Shown piece by piece: positions 54,129 to 63,810 of a DNA stretch of 64,000 nucleotides. Below the pieces are notes generated by a model. It was not told where the DNA came from. It saw nothing but the letters and a program-made list of their open reading frames with translations, and searched no databases. How positions within the stretch are numbered: the stretch's first letter is position 1; each line of letters opens with the position of its first letter. Origin of the DNA: Clostridium bovifaecis (GTDB lineage Bacteria > Bacillota > Clostridia > Clostridiales > Clostridiaceae); NCBI GenBank assembly GCA_009738435.1, contig CP046522.1, positions 403,249 to 467,248 of the forward strand. The letters are read 5' to 3'. Position numbers and translations under genes: made by a program.

Positions 54129-55185
54129 CTACTTTTACAGTATGTTTCTTGTCATTGCTATTAATAGCAAGTTCAATAATTTTTATAACATTTCTAGCTT
54201 GTTCTGGCGTAACCTTTAAATTCTCTTCGCCTAAAATAGCTTTATAAATATTCTTATAGAAACATCTATAATCTCCTATCTCACTTTCAACTTGACCTCG
54301 AATATGTAATCCATTTATTTCCGCATTGATTGTTCCAAAAAGTTCTTTTGATTCTTCGCCCCAATTATCAATAGTTAAAGGAGATTCCCCTTTTTTTAGA
54401 GCAGCTTCTTGAACATCCATTCCGTATTTTATAAAAGAACCCTTATCTCCAAGAACGATAAAATGTGGACCAAGTTCCTTAACTAGCATTCCAGCTTTCA
54501 ATGTAACTTTTAAAGAATCATAATCTAAAATTACTTCGAAATTGTCAGCTGTTTTTCCGCTTGATCTTTGGATCCTAATAAGGCCAGTGACCTCTTTTGG
54601 CATTCCAAATAGGTAAAGTGCTTGATCTATTAAATGAGAGCCTAAATCATACAAAATTCCTGAACCAGGAATAGGCTTTTCCTTCCATGCATTTTCTGTA
54701 AAATAATTTCTAAATCTATCGAAATGAGCTTCATATTCAACTATATTTCCTAGGAAATTGCTTTTTATGACTTTTGAAACTGTCTTAAAGTCGCTATCCC
54801 ACCTTCTATTATGATATACAGTCAATAATTTGTTTTGCTTCTTTGCAAGCTCTATTAATTCATCAGCCTCCTTTGAAGTAGGGGTAAAAGGTTTTTCGAC
54901 TACAACATGTTTTCCTGCTTGCAAACATTGAGAAGCTATTTGGTAATGAGAAGCATTAGGGCTTGCTACTACTATTAGATCTATATTAGGATCTTGAAGT
55001 AAGACATCTATATTGGAAACAACCTGTACAGTGGGGTATGTATCACTTATAAGTTGTTTTGTAGATTCTTTGCTAGTAACTATTTTTGTAAGATTTAATC
55101 CATTTATGCTGCTTATTATAGGAGCATGAAAAAAACGGCCTCCTGTACCATAGCCTATTAATCCTACGTTAATGGTTTTGAACAT
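54124..55185 (-). CDS. Gfo/Idh/MocA-family oxidoreductase
   Basis: NAD(P)-dependent sugar or inositol dehydrogenase-like protein of 353 residues. The Rossmann N-terminus is VGLIGYGTGGRFFHAP; VVEKPFTPTSKEADEL contains the catalytic EKP lysine, and GSGILYDLGSHLIDQALYLFG is the C-terminal domain signature. ATG 55185 follows GAGGAGGAC. It is the downstream gene of the minus-strand glycosyltransferase, so it may prepare a sugar for coat glycans, which is inference. Confidence 0.9.
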   Translation of the reverse strand: MFKTINVGLIGYGTGGRFFHAPIISSINGLNLTKIVTSKESTKQLISDTYPTVQVVSNIDVLLQDPNIDLIVVASPNASHYQIASQCLQAGKHVVVEKPFTPTSKEADELIELAKKQNKLLTVYHNRRWDSDFKTVSKVIKSNFLGNIVEYEAHFDRFRNYFTENAWKEKPIPGSGILYDLGSHLIDQALYLFGMPKEVTGLIRIQRSSGKTADNFEVILDYDSLKVTLKAGMLVKELGPHFIVLGDKGSFIKYGMDVQEAALKKGESPLTIDNWGEESKELFGTINAEINGLHIRGQVESEIGDYRCFYKNIYKAILGEENLKVTPEQARNVIKIIELAINSNDKKHTVKVE

Positions 55186-55288
55186 ACTGAGTCCTCCTCT
55201 AGATTTCTTAAGGCAAGACTGCACTAGAGAAAAGTGCAGTCGCCTTTATATTTTAATCCATTATAGTTTATTCTTCAAAAATAGTAAA

Positions 55289-56416
55289 TTATCCTTTTGA
55301 AATGTTATTAAAAGCATTTAAAGTGCTTTCTGCTGTTTTTAGCCAGCTAAACTGTGAGCTTCTCTCTAAAGATTTAGTAATGAGAGTATTTCTAAGAAAG
55401 TTATCCTGAAGAACACTATCAATAGCATTACATAATTCATCAACATCATATGGATTTATTAGAATCCCAGCATCACCTACGACTTCAGGAATAGAGGTTA
55501 GATTTGAAGCTATTATTGGTACTCCACAAGCCATAGCTTCAATTGGAGGAAGTCCAAAGCCTTCATAAAGAGAAGGATATACGAAAAGTTCACAAGCATT
55601 ATAAAAAATAGGCATATGTTCTAGAGGAATAAATCCAGGAAAAACAACCTTATCAGATACATGTAAATCTTCCGCTGTCTTTTTATAAAGACTATAGGAT
55701 TTGCCTTGCTTACCGGCTATAACGAGTTTCAAATTGTTGTTTTTTATTCTATGATGTAATTTGCTAAAGGCTTGAATCAATCCTACGATGTTCTTTCTAG
55801 GGCTAAAGCCTCCTACGTATAAAATGTAGCCATCTTCTATAGCATAATTTTTCTTTACAAAATTCTTGCATTGCTTTTTATCAAGAGGAATATACATATC
55901 TTCATTAGCTAGGTGGGTAACAAATATTTTTTCTTCAGGAAAGTTAAAGGCTTCCACTATATCCTTCTTTGAGTAATTTGATACGGTTATAATTCCATCA
56001 CATTTAGGAATTATTTCAGGCATTTCTCTAAGAAATATTTCTAAGTATGTTTCACCTACAGTCTCAGGCATCTTATAAGGTATGATGTCGTGTAATGTTA
56101 TTATAAAAGGGCAAGTTTTTTCTTGAGGCAGGCCAATGCCGTTTTGAGGAACATGATATAGGTCTATGTCTCTATTTTTCAGTATATTAGGGATATTAAC
56201 TTCATCCCAAAAGTTACCTTTCATATCTTGTGATATGTTTTTTATTTTATAGTTGCTACTGAATTTGATATCACAATTAGTGTCTTTAGGCATAAATAGC
56301 AAGTATTCGTTGAAAAAGTCTATTTTATTTAAAGAGTTGATAACTTGGTAAGTATAAGTTCCTATACCGGTTCCTCTATACCAATTTGCAGCACGAGAAT
56401 CTATTCCTATTTTCAT
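55289..56416 (-). CDS. Family 4 glycosyltransferase (CotSA-like), second copy
   Basis: Paralogue of 44431-45543, 375 residues. Shared blocks are [51 protein letters not shown] and [21 protein letters not shown] with the EX7E pair. ATG 56416 is preceded by AAGGGATG; the ATG at 56431 overlaps that site. It lies divergent from a CotS-type gene, just as the first copy does. Confidence 0.87.
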   Translation of the reverse strand: MKIGIDSRAANWYRGTGIGTYTYQVINSLNKIDFFNEYLLFMPKDTNCDIKFSSNYKIKNISQDMKGNFWDEVNIPNILKNRDIDLYHVPQNGIGLPQEKTCPFIITLHDIIPYKMPETVGETYLEIFLREMPEIIPKCDGIITVSNYSKKDIVEAFNFPEEKIFVTHLANEDMYIPLDKKQCKNFVKKNYAIEDGYILYVGGFSPRKNIVGLIQAFSKLHHRIKNNNLKLVIAGKQGKSYSLYKKTAEDLHVSDKVVFPGFIPLEHMPIFYNACELFVYPSLYEGFGLPPIEAMACGVPIIASNLTSIPEVVGDAGILINPYDVDELCNAIDSVLQDNFLRNTLITKSLERSSQFSWLKTAESTLNAFNNISKG

Positions 56417-56650
56417 ATAGCATCCCTTCAAAAAGTAATAGTTACTACAATTTAGTATATTATTGTTAAGTAAAAAGTGTTAATAAATCATTGCATTTAA
56501 AAAGGCTGTGTTTTAAGAAATTGTTGATTTCATATTATAAAAAGGAGTTTTGAATGAATGCGAAAATCAACATCCATTTGAAACATAGCTTTATAAAGTA
56601 ATTCTAAATATGTAAATTTGAACATATAAATTTATAGGGAGGCGATAATA

Positions 56651-57661
56651 ATGATGAGGGAGTTTGAAATTGAAAGACAATTTGATATTAGAATCGAAAG
56701 TATAAAGCCTAATAAAGGAGTATATTTTTTAAAAACAAATAAAGGAGCCAAATGCCTTAAGAGAATAAATTATGGTGTCCAAAAACTCTGCTTTGTATAT
56801 GGAGCAAAAGAACACTTGATAAATAATGGATTTACTCATGTTGATAGGTATAGCTTAAATAATGAAGGGGAACCTTATGCGCTTGTAAATGAAGATATAT
56901 ACACGTTATCAGAATGGATTGAGGGGAGAGAATGTGATTTTCATGAGGATAAGGATATAGTTATGGCAGCTAAAGCTTTAGCAGAAATGCATATAGCATC
57001 AAAAGGCTATGATCCTCCAGAAAACAGTAAATTAAAAACTGATCTTGGAAGATGGCCGCACCTTATGGATAAGAGAGTTAAAGCTTTAGATAAGATGAGG
57101 GATATGTCAAGAAAGAAAAGCAGAAAAGGTGAATTTGATATCAATTATATAAAGAGTGTTGAATTTTATAAAAATCTAGGAAAAAGGGCAATAAAAGTTC
57201 TAAATAATTCTGACTATATGAACATATGCAGAGTTGCAGAGGAAGAAAAAAGCTTTTGTCATCATGATTATACTTATCATAATATAATAATAGATAAAGA
57301 AAACAATGTGAACATAATTGACTTTGATTACTGTAAGCGAGAGATAAGGACTTATGATATCTCAAACTTTATGACAAAGGTACTTAAGAGAAGAGAATGG
57401 AATATAGAGTGCGCAAAGCTTATTATTGATGCTTATAACGAAGTAAGTCCTTTAAGTGAAGAGGAATACAGGGTGCTATTTGCTTTTTTACTTTTCCCTC
57501 AACGTTTTTGGAGGCTAGGAAATAGATACTACTATAATGAAGTTAATTGGGCTACAAATACATTTAATAAAAAGATACAGATTTTGATATCTGAGCAGGA
57601 GCAGTATATGAAATTTATAGAGGAATTCAAGAAAGTTTATAACCAGCAAGAGGAATTATGA
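56651..57661 (+). CDS. CotS-family spore coat kinase-like protein
   Basis: Third intact member, 336 residues, with the N-lobe YFLKTNKGAKCLKRINYGVQK, catalytic loop CHHDYTYHNIII and metal motif IIDFDYCKRE. LSEWIEGRECDFHED corresponds to the signature of the paralogues. GGGAGGCG precedes two adjacent ATGs. It is divergent from the second glycosyltransferase, completing a duplicated module. Confidence 0.87.
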   Translation: MMREFEIERQFDIRIESIKPNKGVYFLKTNKGAKCLKRINYGVQKLCFVYGAKEHLINNGFTHVDRYSLNNEGEPYALVNEDIYTLSEWIEGRECDFHEDKDIVMAAKALAEMHIASKGYDPPENSKLKTDLGRWPHLMDKRVKALDKMRDMSRKKSRKGEFDINYIKSVEFYKNLGKRAIKVLNNSDYMNICRVAEEEKSFCHHDYTYHNIIIDKENNVNIIDFDYCKREIRTYDISNFMTKVLKRREWNIECAKLIIDAYNEVSPLSEEEYRVLFAFLLFPQRFWRLGNRYYYNEVNWATNTFNKKIQILISEQEQYMKFIEEFKKVYNQQEEL

Positions 57662-57793
57662 GAGAAGAAGTCTTTTTCTATAGGGCCATATAAGTAGATA
57701 TGCTTATATGGCTCTATTATAATAATAACTTGATAGTGAGTAAAAACTATACTAGTATATAAATATAAATATAGATGGGAGGAAGGCTTTATA

Positions 57794-57844
57794 ATGTCAG
57801 GATCAAAGATTCTGCTCAGCAGCCTGTTTTATGATGGAGTATAA
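57794..57844 (+). CDS. Possible leader peptide (16 residues) overlapping the DUF975 start
   Basis: ATG 57794 follows GGGAGGA and encodes MSGSKILLSSLFYDGV, stopping at 57844, inside the first codons of the DUF975 gene in another frame. That gene has no good ribosome site of its own, so it may depend on translation of this short ORF. An old frameshift at the gene's start is the alternative. Confidence 0.45.
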   Translation: MSGSKILLSSLFYDGV

Positions 57845-58709
57845 AAATATAGCACAATTAAAAAGTGAAGGGTTACAAAGCCTTAAAGGGAAATGGGGCA
57901 TAGCTATACTGGTATGCTTGATTGCAGGAATAATAACAGGAGGATTTTCCATTAGTGCGAGAATATCAACTGTATCAGATATTTTTAATGAGGGGTTCTT
58001 TTCTAATTTAAATAATATCGAGTCTTTAGCAGAAGAAACAGTAGGCTCTACTATACTATTGAGATTAAGTACGCTTGTAAACTTGTTGATAGGTGGAAGC
58101 ATTTCCTATGGACTTAATAGGTTCTTCCTAAATCTAACCAGGAATGAAAATCCTCAAGTTGAAAACTTATTTTCAGGGTTTAAGTATTTTGGAAAAAATT
58201 TTTTAATTCAATTAATTATCGGGATATTTAGTGCTTTATGGGCTTTGCTAGTATATATTCCTGTAATTATAATAAGCGTTATCATATTAGTGGTTTCTTT
58301 TTCAAGTTACCCTAATTTAACTGAGCTTGAACAACTTCCTTGGACTATAGGGGCAGGTGCAATAGGGCTTATAGTTGTATTAGTCATAATTTGTTCTATA
58401 ATTGTCTCCATTATAGTATTAAGATATGCTTTGGCTTATTACATTTATAATGATAATAAGGATGCTGGAGTTATGGATTGTATAAATCATAGTAAAGAGA
58501 TGATGAAGGGCAATAAGGGGAGGATGTTTTTATTAAACTTAAGCTATATAGGATGGCATATTTTATCACTATTAACATTAGGAATAGGATATGTTTGGCT
58601 TAGACCATATATTTTTGCAACAACTGCAAGCTTCTATAATAATTTGAAACAAAAGTTAGAGCCAGAGGATAGAAAAGCAGTGGAAAGTACTGAGTGGAAA
58701 GAGATATAG
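57831..58709 (+). CDS. DUF975-family membrane protein
   Basis: Integral membrane protein of 292 residues with about five or six hydrophobic helices. The N-terminal LKSEGLQSLKGKWGIAILVCLIAG matches DUF975, as does the later VMDCINHSKEMMKGNKGRMFLLNLSYIGWHIL block with VWLRPYIFATTASFYNNL. Function unknown. Two ATGs (57831 and 57834) compete, and neither has a good ribosome site. Confidence 0.82.
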   Translation: MMEYKNIAQLKSEGLQSLKGKWGIAILVCLIAGIITGGFSISARISTVSDIFNEGFFSNLNNIESLAEETVGSTILLRLSTLVNLLIGGSISYGLNRFFLNLTRNENPQVENLFSGFKYFGKNFLIQLIIGIFSALWALLVYIPVIIISVIILVVSFSSYPNLTELEQLPWTIGAGAIGLIVVLVIICSIIVSIIVLRYALAYYIYNDNKDAGVMDCINHSKEMMKGNKGRMFLLNLSYIGWHILSLLTLGIGYVWLRPYIFATTASFYNNLKQKLEPEDRKAVESTEWKEI

Positions 58710-58751
58710 AATAATAAAAGGTTAGAAGTTATAAAAAGAAGCTTAAATTTT

Positions 58752-58782
58752 AAAGTGGCTAGAAAATATTTAGCCACTTTTT
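58752..58782 (+). terminator. Terminator of the DUF975 gene
   Basis: AAAGTGGCTA / TAGCCACTTT, ten perfect pairs, then TTATATTTTG. Confidence 0.85.
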
Positions 58783-58959
58783 ATATTTTGTTGTCTGCAA
58801 AACATTCATTTTAAACTATAGGCTATCTTCTAATCCTCTAATATACCATCTGTTGAGAGATCAAATATAAGAAAATTACTTTGCATTCTTTTAGCAGTAA
58901 CCATTGGTAACACTTTAACATACTATAAAAATAGAACTTCTAGTATTGGGGATGATGGT

Positions 58960-59856
58960 TTGCAAATAGGGGATATTGTAGTAAGAAGGTCTTATGGAAA
59001 AGATATAACTTTCAAGATAATAGATATAAAAAATAGTGATTATGGGGTTCTTTATGTACTTAAAGGTATAAATTTGAGAATAATAGCCGACTCTCCAGAG
59101 GATGATTTGGAACTGGCAGCTCAAGAAGGTATGACTAAAAAAGAAGCTACATTTAATAAAAAGGTCAATGGCTGCATAAAGAAGATATTGTTAGATAGAA
59201 GTGTTGAAAAAAAGTATAGGGGAGAAATTGATAGTAGTAGAGGAAAGGCTAAAAATGAAAAGAAGCCTAAAGAAAGTGCTCCTTCAATGCTTTTTGGAAG
59301 GCCAGGAAGAGTACTTCATGTTGACGGAGATGCAGAATATTTAGATGTTTGTTTAAAAACATATAAACAGTTGGCTGTAGAAGCTATTGGACATGTGATA
59401 GCAGAAGAAGAACAGCCTAAACGAGTTCTAGAACTTGTTAAACGATTAAAGCCTGATATAGTAGTATTAACTGGACACGATGCTATTGTAAAAGGTACTG
59501 AAGACTATATGAACCTTAACAACTATAAAAATTCAAGACATTTCGTTGATACAGTAACGGAACTAAGAAATTATGAACCTAATTATGATGATTTGGTTAT
59601 ATTCGCAGGGGCATGTCAATCGTGCTATGAGGCTATACTTGATGCTGGCGCTAATTTTGCAAGTTCGCCTAATAGAGTGCTAATTCATTGCTTAGACCCT
59701 GTTTTTATCTCTGAAAAGGTAGCCTATACTAATGTAGAGAAAATAGTATCTATACACGAGGTGATACAGAATACTATAACGGGAGTGGATGGAATTGGCG
59801 GACTTCAAACCAGAGGAAAATATAGAGAGGGGTTTCCTAAGTCAAAGTATTCTTAA
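58960..59856 (+). CDS. yabG: Sporulation-specific protease YabG
   Basis: A 298-residue cysteine protease that processes spore coat proteins. The N-terminal IGDIVVRRSYGKDITFKI is typical. GRPGRVLHVDGDAEYLDVC, VVLTGHDA and FAGACQSCYEAILDAGANFASSP hold the catalytic region. The start is TTG 58960 after GGGGATGATGG. It is located before veg, as in other clostridia. Confidence 0.93.
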   Translation: MQIGDIVVRRSYGKDITFKIIDIKNSDYGVLYVLKGINLRIIADSPEDDLELAAQEGMTKKEATFNKKVNGCIKKILLDRSVEKKYRGEIDSSRGKAKNEKKPKESAPSMLFGRPGRVLHVDGDAEYLDVCLKTYKQLAVEAIGHVIAEEEQPKRVLELVKRLKPDIVVLTGHDAIVKGTEDYMNLNNYKNSRHFVDTVTELRNYEPNYDDLVIFAGACQSCYEAILDAGANFASSPNRVLIHCLDPVFISEKVAYTNVEKIVSIHEVIQNTITGVDGIGGLQTRGKYREGFPKSKYS

Positions 59857-60208
59857 AGAAAAAGGTGTATCATGTTTCTAGAATGAGTACTCGAAGAGTA
59901 AGTAGACGTCAATAAATTTAAATTGAGACGCGTACTTAATCAACTTACATTAAACTGTGATTGAAGTTCATGATTAAATTTTTAATTTTGAAACTTTATG
60001 TATATTAATAATAAATTTGAAGATAATAATAATATAAACGACTGATATGAAGAAATTTAGCTTCAAGTTACGTCTAATACTTGAAGCTAAATTTGTTTAC
60101 AGAAAATTTACATTGACAAGTATAATATGTTAGTGATAAAATAATTAGTTATTTGACAATTTGGGATATGCACTGTATAATATATAATGTAGAAAGAGGG
60201 TGCTAGTT
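59857..60208 (+). other. Intergenic region between yabG and veg
   Basis: About 350 bases without a gene. It contains a strong hairpin AAATTTAGCTTCAAG / CTTGAAGCTAAATTT (60053-60094), a terminator-like structure though followed by GTTTAC rather than a T run, and the veg promoter at its end. Confidence 0.75.
60153..60181 (+). promoter_or_regulatory. veg promoter
   Basis: TTGACA (60153-60158), exactly 17 bases, TATAAT (60176-60181): a perfect consensus sigma-A promoter, fitting the very strong veg promoter known from Bacillus. Confidence 0.92.
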
Positions 60209-60445
60209 ATGGAGAGAAAGAACGTATTAGCGTCTATAAAAAATGAGATGGATGATCACATTGGAGAAAAAGTAACGCTAAGAGCTAACAATGGAAGAAG
60301 AAAGATTATTGTAAGCAGTGGAGTATTAGAAAAAACATACCCAAGTATTTTCGTTGTTAGATTAGAAGACGACACCCAAAGGACAGTCACATATAGCTAC
60401 TCAGATGTTTTGACAAAAACAGTTCAAATAGACTTCGCTGGCTGA
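60209..60445 (+). CDS. veg: Veg protein
   Basis: A 78-residue Veg protein (IKNEMDDHIGEKVTLRANNGRRK and the middle TYPSIFVVRLEDD). Veg is highly expressed and in Bacillus influences biofilm formation and spore outgrowth; its biochemistry is not settled. ATG 60209 follows AGAGGG; a GTG at 60200 lies in that site. A hairpin with a T7 run at 60446-60476 ends the gene. Confidence 0.93.
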   Translation: MERKNVLASIKNEMDDHIGEKVTLRANNGRRKIIVSSGVLEKTYPSIFVVRLEDDTQRTVTYSYSDVLTKTVQIDFAG

Positions 60446-60476
60446 AGAAATGCTGAATTTCAGTATTTCTTTTTTT
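60446..60476 (+). terminator. Terminator of veg
   Basis: AGAAAT-G-CTGAA / TTCAG-T-ATTTCT followed by seven T directly after the stop codon. Confidence 0.85.
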
Positions 60477-60660
60477 ATGCCAAGAAATAAGTTACTAAGT
60501 AATTCATTTTTGAACGGACACTGTCTATTCTACGTTTTCTACCTTCCGCTTATAAAGTTTTCTACTGCTAAAAAATAGGTAATTATTTTTAAAAAGATAT
60601 CATATTTTCTATAAAGGGTATATACATTAGTTAGTAGGTATTTTATAGGAGGTAGAATGG

Positions 60661-62220
60661 ATGGCTATGGAATTGATAAAGGAAAATATAGAGTACGAAC
60701 AACTTCTAGGGGAACAGACAGTTGATAATATGATAAAAGAAGAATACGTTATACCTGATGTTCAGCCAGATGTGAAAAAAATCTTAATGGTAGATGCTAA
60801 ACCTAAGATTGTTAATAAAGAGGTAATGCAAAACAAAGTATACGTAGAGGGAAAGATAAAATGTAATGTGCTTTACTTAGCAAACGGAGAAGAAAATAGT
60901 GAGGTTTTCAATGTAATATATACAAAGGAATTCTCAACTTATATTGAGATGAACGGCGCTAGAGCTGACATGGGTTGTTCACTAGAATGTAATATTGAAC
61001 ATATGGAATGTAACATAATCAATGAAAGAAAGATAGCTATTGAAGGAATTATGGAGATAAAGCTAGGAGTTTATAAAAAATATGAATTTAATGTAATTAA
61101 AGATGTAGATTCCTTTGAAGATATTCAGCTGCTTAAGAACCCTTGTACTATTGATAAAGTAATTGGAAAAGCTAATGGAGAATTAGTAAGCAAGGCTCAT
61201 ATTCAAGTTCCTATGGATAAGCCAGAAATAGGCAAAGTATTAAACTGTGATGTTATAGTTCACAAGGGAGATGCAAAGCTTCAAGAAGGAAAGGTTCAGA
61301 TTGAAGCCTTTACAAAAGTGAAGGTTTTATATAAGGCGGTAGGAAGTAAAGAATTATGCAATTTAGAGGAAGATGTATTTGTTAGTGAAGAAATAGAATT
61401 CCCAGATGCAGATCAGTTCATGGAGAATAGCTCGGAATTTGTAGTTGAAGATATTGAATTTAATGTTAAAGAAGATGATTTAGGAGAAAATCGTATTGTT
61501 GATGTTGAAGCTTTAGTAAAGTGTGATACGAAGGTTATGCATAAAGAAGAGGTTGACATGATAGAAGATGCATATTCACCTTCTAAAATGTTAAAAATGG
61601 ACAAAAAGGGTTATGAGCTTAATACTATGTTGGGGCATAATGTAAATGAGACTATAATTAGGGAAAACATAGAATTAGACAACAACATGCCAAAGCCAGT
61701 AGAAGTTATCATGTCTACAGGAAAGGTATCAGTGACAGATAAAAAAATAGTTGAAGATAAAGTTGCTATGGAAGGATTATTAAATGTAAATGTATTATAT
61801 AAAACATCGGATGAAGATAGGTATGTAGCTACACTAAATGAAGAAATTCCTTTTAATTGTAATGTAGATGTGGCTGGAGCAAAGATTGATATGGAATGTA
61901 TAGTTAGGGCTCATCTAGAGAATTTAGAAGCTGTTGTAGAAGCTGGAACTATAGCAGTAAAAGGAGTTGCAAGAGTTTATGCAAAGGTTAACTATACTAC
62001 TCATAAGGAATTTTTAGTGGACATAGTTCCTCTTGAAGATGAGGTAGTGAAGAAAAAAGCTAGTATCACAATTTATGTAGTGCAAGATGGGGATACATTA
62101 TGGAAGATTGCTAAAAGATATTGTGCAACTATAGAAGATTTGGTAAAGGTTAATGAATTAGAAAATGAAAATATAATGGTTGGACAAAAGTTGCTTATTC
62201 CAGGAAGAGCAATTATATAA
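60661..62220 (+). CDS. SPOCS (DUF3794) repeat protein with a C-terminal LysM domain
   Basis: A 519-residue spore-type protein. Repeated SPOCS/DUF3794 beta domains cover about residues 1-460: EEYVIPDVQPDVKKILMVDA, then related blocks such as KVYVEGKIKCNVLYL and KVAMEGLLNVNVLYK. A single LysM domain (VVQDGDTLWKIAKRYCATIEDLVK) near 470-515 should bind cortex peptidoglycan, like the morphogenetic coat proteins SafA or SpoVID. No signal peptide, as expected of mother-cell coat proteins. AGGAGGT precedes the ATG. The 185 bases before it show no other feature. Confidence 0.92.
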   Translation: MAMELIKENIEYEQLLGEQTVDNMIKEEYVIPDVQPDVKKILMVDAKPKIVNKEVMQNKVYVEGKIKCNVLYLANGEENSEVFNVIYTKEFSTYIEMNGARADMGCSLECNIEHMECNIINERKIAIEGIMEIKLGVYKKYEFNVIKDVDSFEDIQLLKNPCTIDKVIGKANGELVSKAHIQVPMDKPEIGKVLNCDVIVHKGDAKLQEGKVQIEAFTKVKVLYKAVGSKELCNLEEDVFVSEEIEFPDADQFMENSSEFVVEDIEFNVKEDDLGENRIVDVEALVKCDTKVMHKEEVDMIEDAYSPSKMLKMDKKGYELNTMLGHNVNETIIRENIELDNNMPKPVEVIMSTGKVSVTDKKIVEDKVAMEGLLNVNVLYKTSDEDRYVATLNEEIPFNCNVDVAGAKIDMECIVRAHLENLEAVVEAGTIAVKGVARVYAKVNYTTHKEFLVDIVPLEDEVVKKKASITIYVVQDGDTLWKIAKRYCATIEDLVKVNELENENIMVGQKLLIPGRAII

Positions 62221-62412
62221 GAACAGATTAGAAAAAACAAGTTAGAGAATTAGATGGTTAGAAATTTAGTTTAAAGTATTATATAAAATTAAACAAATTT
62301 ATCTTAAAGTTACTACGGTATTTTTACTGTAGTAATTTTACTTTTTGGAAAAAATTAATAAGCTCTAACTTCTAACATACTAATAAGTGAAGCGCCTAAC
62401 CTTATAAGGATA
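62221..62412. repeat. TTAGAA/CTAAC-word repeat element with central hairpin
   Basis: The left half has AGATTAGAAAAAACAAG, TTAGAGAATTAGATGG and TTAGAAATTTAGTTTAAAG, similar to 46701-46835. The right half has CTCTAACTTCTAACATAC. Between them TTACTACGGT-ATTTTT-ACTGTAGTAA (about 62316-62340) forms a terminator-like hairpin. It follows the SPOCS gene. Confidence 0.65.
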
Positions 62413-62562
62413 GTTGCCCAAAAACTTGGCTAATAAAAATAAAATTATAGGTATAAAATAAATATACAAATAATAGGTCTAAGCTTATAGTTTTTTGTCT
62501 ATGATTTTGTGATATAATATGGAGTAGTTGAATTTGAAATAGATATTACGGGGGAAGTTTAG

Positions 62563-63405
62563 ATGTTAATTAAGGCATACGCTAAGATAAATATATCCTT
62601 AGATGTATTAGGGAAAAGAGAAGATGGATATCATCTTTTAGAGATGATAATGCAAAATATAGAGTTATATGATGTTTTAAAAATAGAAAGGGCTAAAAAA
62701 GGTATTAATATAGAATGTAATAGACCTTATGTGCCTATTGATGAGAGAAACTTAGTTTATAAGGCTGCTAAGTTATTTATAGATGCTTATAGCATACAAG
62801 ACGGAGTGGATATAAGTATAAATAAAAACATTCCTGTAGCAGCTGGCTTGGCAGGTGGAAGTACGGATGCTGCTGCTACTTTAGTAGCTATGAGGGACTT
62901 ATACAATATAAATGCTAGTGATGATGAGCTTAGTGAGATAGGTTTGAATATAGGAGCGGATGTTCCTTATTGTATAAAAGGGGGAACTGCTTTATGCAAG
63001 GGTATAGGAGAGAAAGTAACCCCTCTTAAATCTTTTAAAGGGCATATATTGGTTTTGGTTAAGCCTAACTTTGGTGTGTCGACCAAAGAGGTATACAAAA
63101 GTTTAGATCTAAATAAGATATATAAGCATCCTAACACATTAGAACTGATTAAGGCTGTAGAGAATGATGATATTATGTATGTAAGTGAAAATATGAAAAA
63201 TGTGCTTGAAAATGTAACTTTAAAAAAGCACACAGTCTTGAAAGAAATCAAAGAAAAAATGATTAGGAGTGGGGCATTAGGATCCATGATGAGCGGTAGT
63301 GGACCGACGATATTTGGATTTTTTGATGATACATTAAAAGCACAAAGATGCTATGATTATTTCAAAGATAAATATAATGAAGTTCACATAACAAGAACTA
63401 TATAA
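62563..63405 (+). CDS. ispE: 4-diphosphocytidyl-2-C-methyl-D-erythritol kinase
   Basis: GHMP kinase of the MEP isoprenoid pathway, 280 residues. The substrate loop is AKINISLDVLGKREDGYH, the ATP loop PVAAGLAGGSTDAAA, and the third motif MMSGSGPTIFGFF. Normal length. The start ATG has GGGGG upstream. IspE commonly lies near veg and yabG in Firmicutes, as here. Confidence 0.95.
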   Translation: MLIKAYAKINISLDVLGKREDGYHLLEMIMQNIELYDVLKIERAKKGINIECNRPYVPIDERNLVYKAAKLFIDAYSIQDGVDISINKNIPVAAGLAGGSTDAAATLVAMRDLYNINASDDELSEIGLNIGADVPYCIKGGTALCKGIGEKVTPLKSFKGHILVLVKPNFGVSTKEVYKSLDLNKIYKHPNTLELIKAVENDDIMYVSENMKNVLENVTLKKHTVLKEIKEKMIRSGALGSMMSGSGPTIFGFFDDTLKAQRCYDYFKDKYNEVHITRTI

Positions 63406-63447
63406 AAGGAACCATATTCTCAGAACTGTGAGGATATGGTTCTTTTT
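63404..63447 (+). terminator. Terminator of ispE
   Basis: AAAAGGAACCATAT-TCTCA pairs with TGAGG-ATATGGTTCTTTTT around a short loop and ends in a T run; it begins in the stop codon. Confidence 0.88.
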
Positions 63448-63572
63448 ATATAAAAGAAATAACCTGCATATGTAAAAAGAGCACAACCCTTATAAATGGT
63501 AAAGAATATAACCTTCGCGTGTGTATATTTTATTGGTATAAGACAAAAAATAAGCTGAGTAGGAGTGATAAG

Positions 63573-63764
63573 ATGAAAGTTATAAATTTGTTTAGAGGAT
63601 ATTTTTTAGCATTAGTTATAATACAAGGGTTGGTATTAGCCTTGATAGATTCGAAGAGCTTGAGAAAAGCAGGAATGTCTGAGGCTTCTAGAAAAGCAAA
63701 AATAATAGGAAGAGGAATAATTTTAGTAGGAGGTATGCTATTTATTTTAAGGTTAATTATATAA
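63573..63764 (+). CDS. Small two-helix membrane protein (CLC_0170-like)
   Basis: A 63-residue protein with a hydrophobic helix (YFLALVIIQGLVLALI), a basic polar loop (DSKSLRKAGMSEASRKAK) and a second helix (IIGRGIILVGGMLFILRLII). This is the layout of the CLC_0170 family of small clostridial proteins of unknown role. ATG 63573 follows AGGAGTG; a longer in-frame start at 63519 has no ribosome site. Confidence 0.75.
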   Translation: MKVINLFRGYFLALVIIQGLVLALIDSKSLRKAGMSEASRKAKIIGRGIILVGGMLFILRLII

Positions 63765-63810
63765 AAGATAAATTAACTCCAAGTACTTAAAGATAAGGGG
63801 TGTGAGATGG

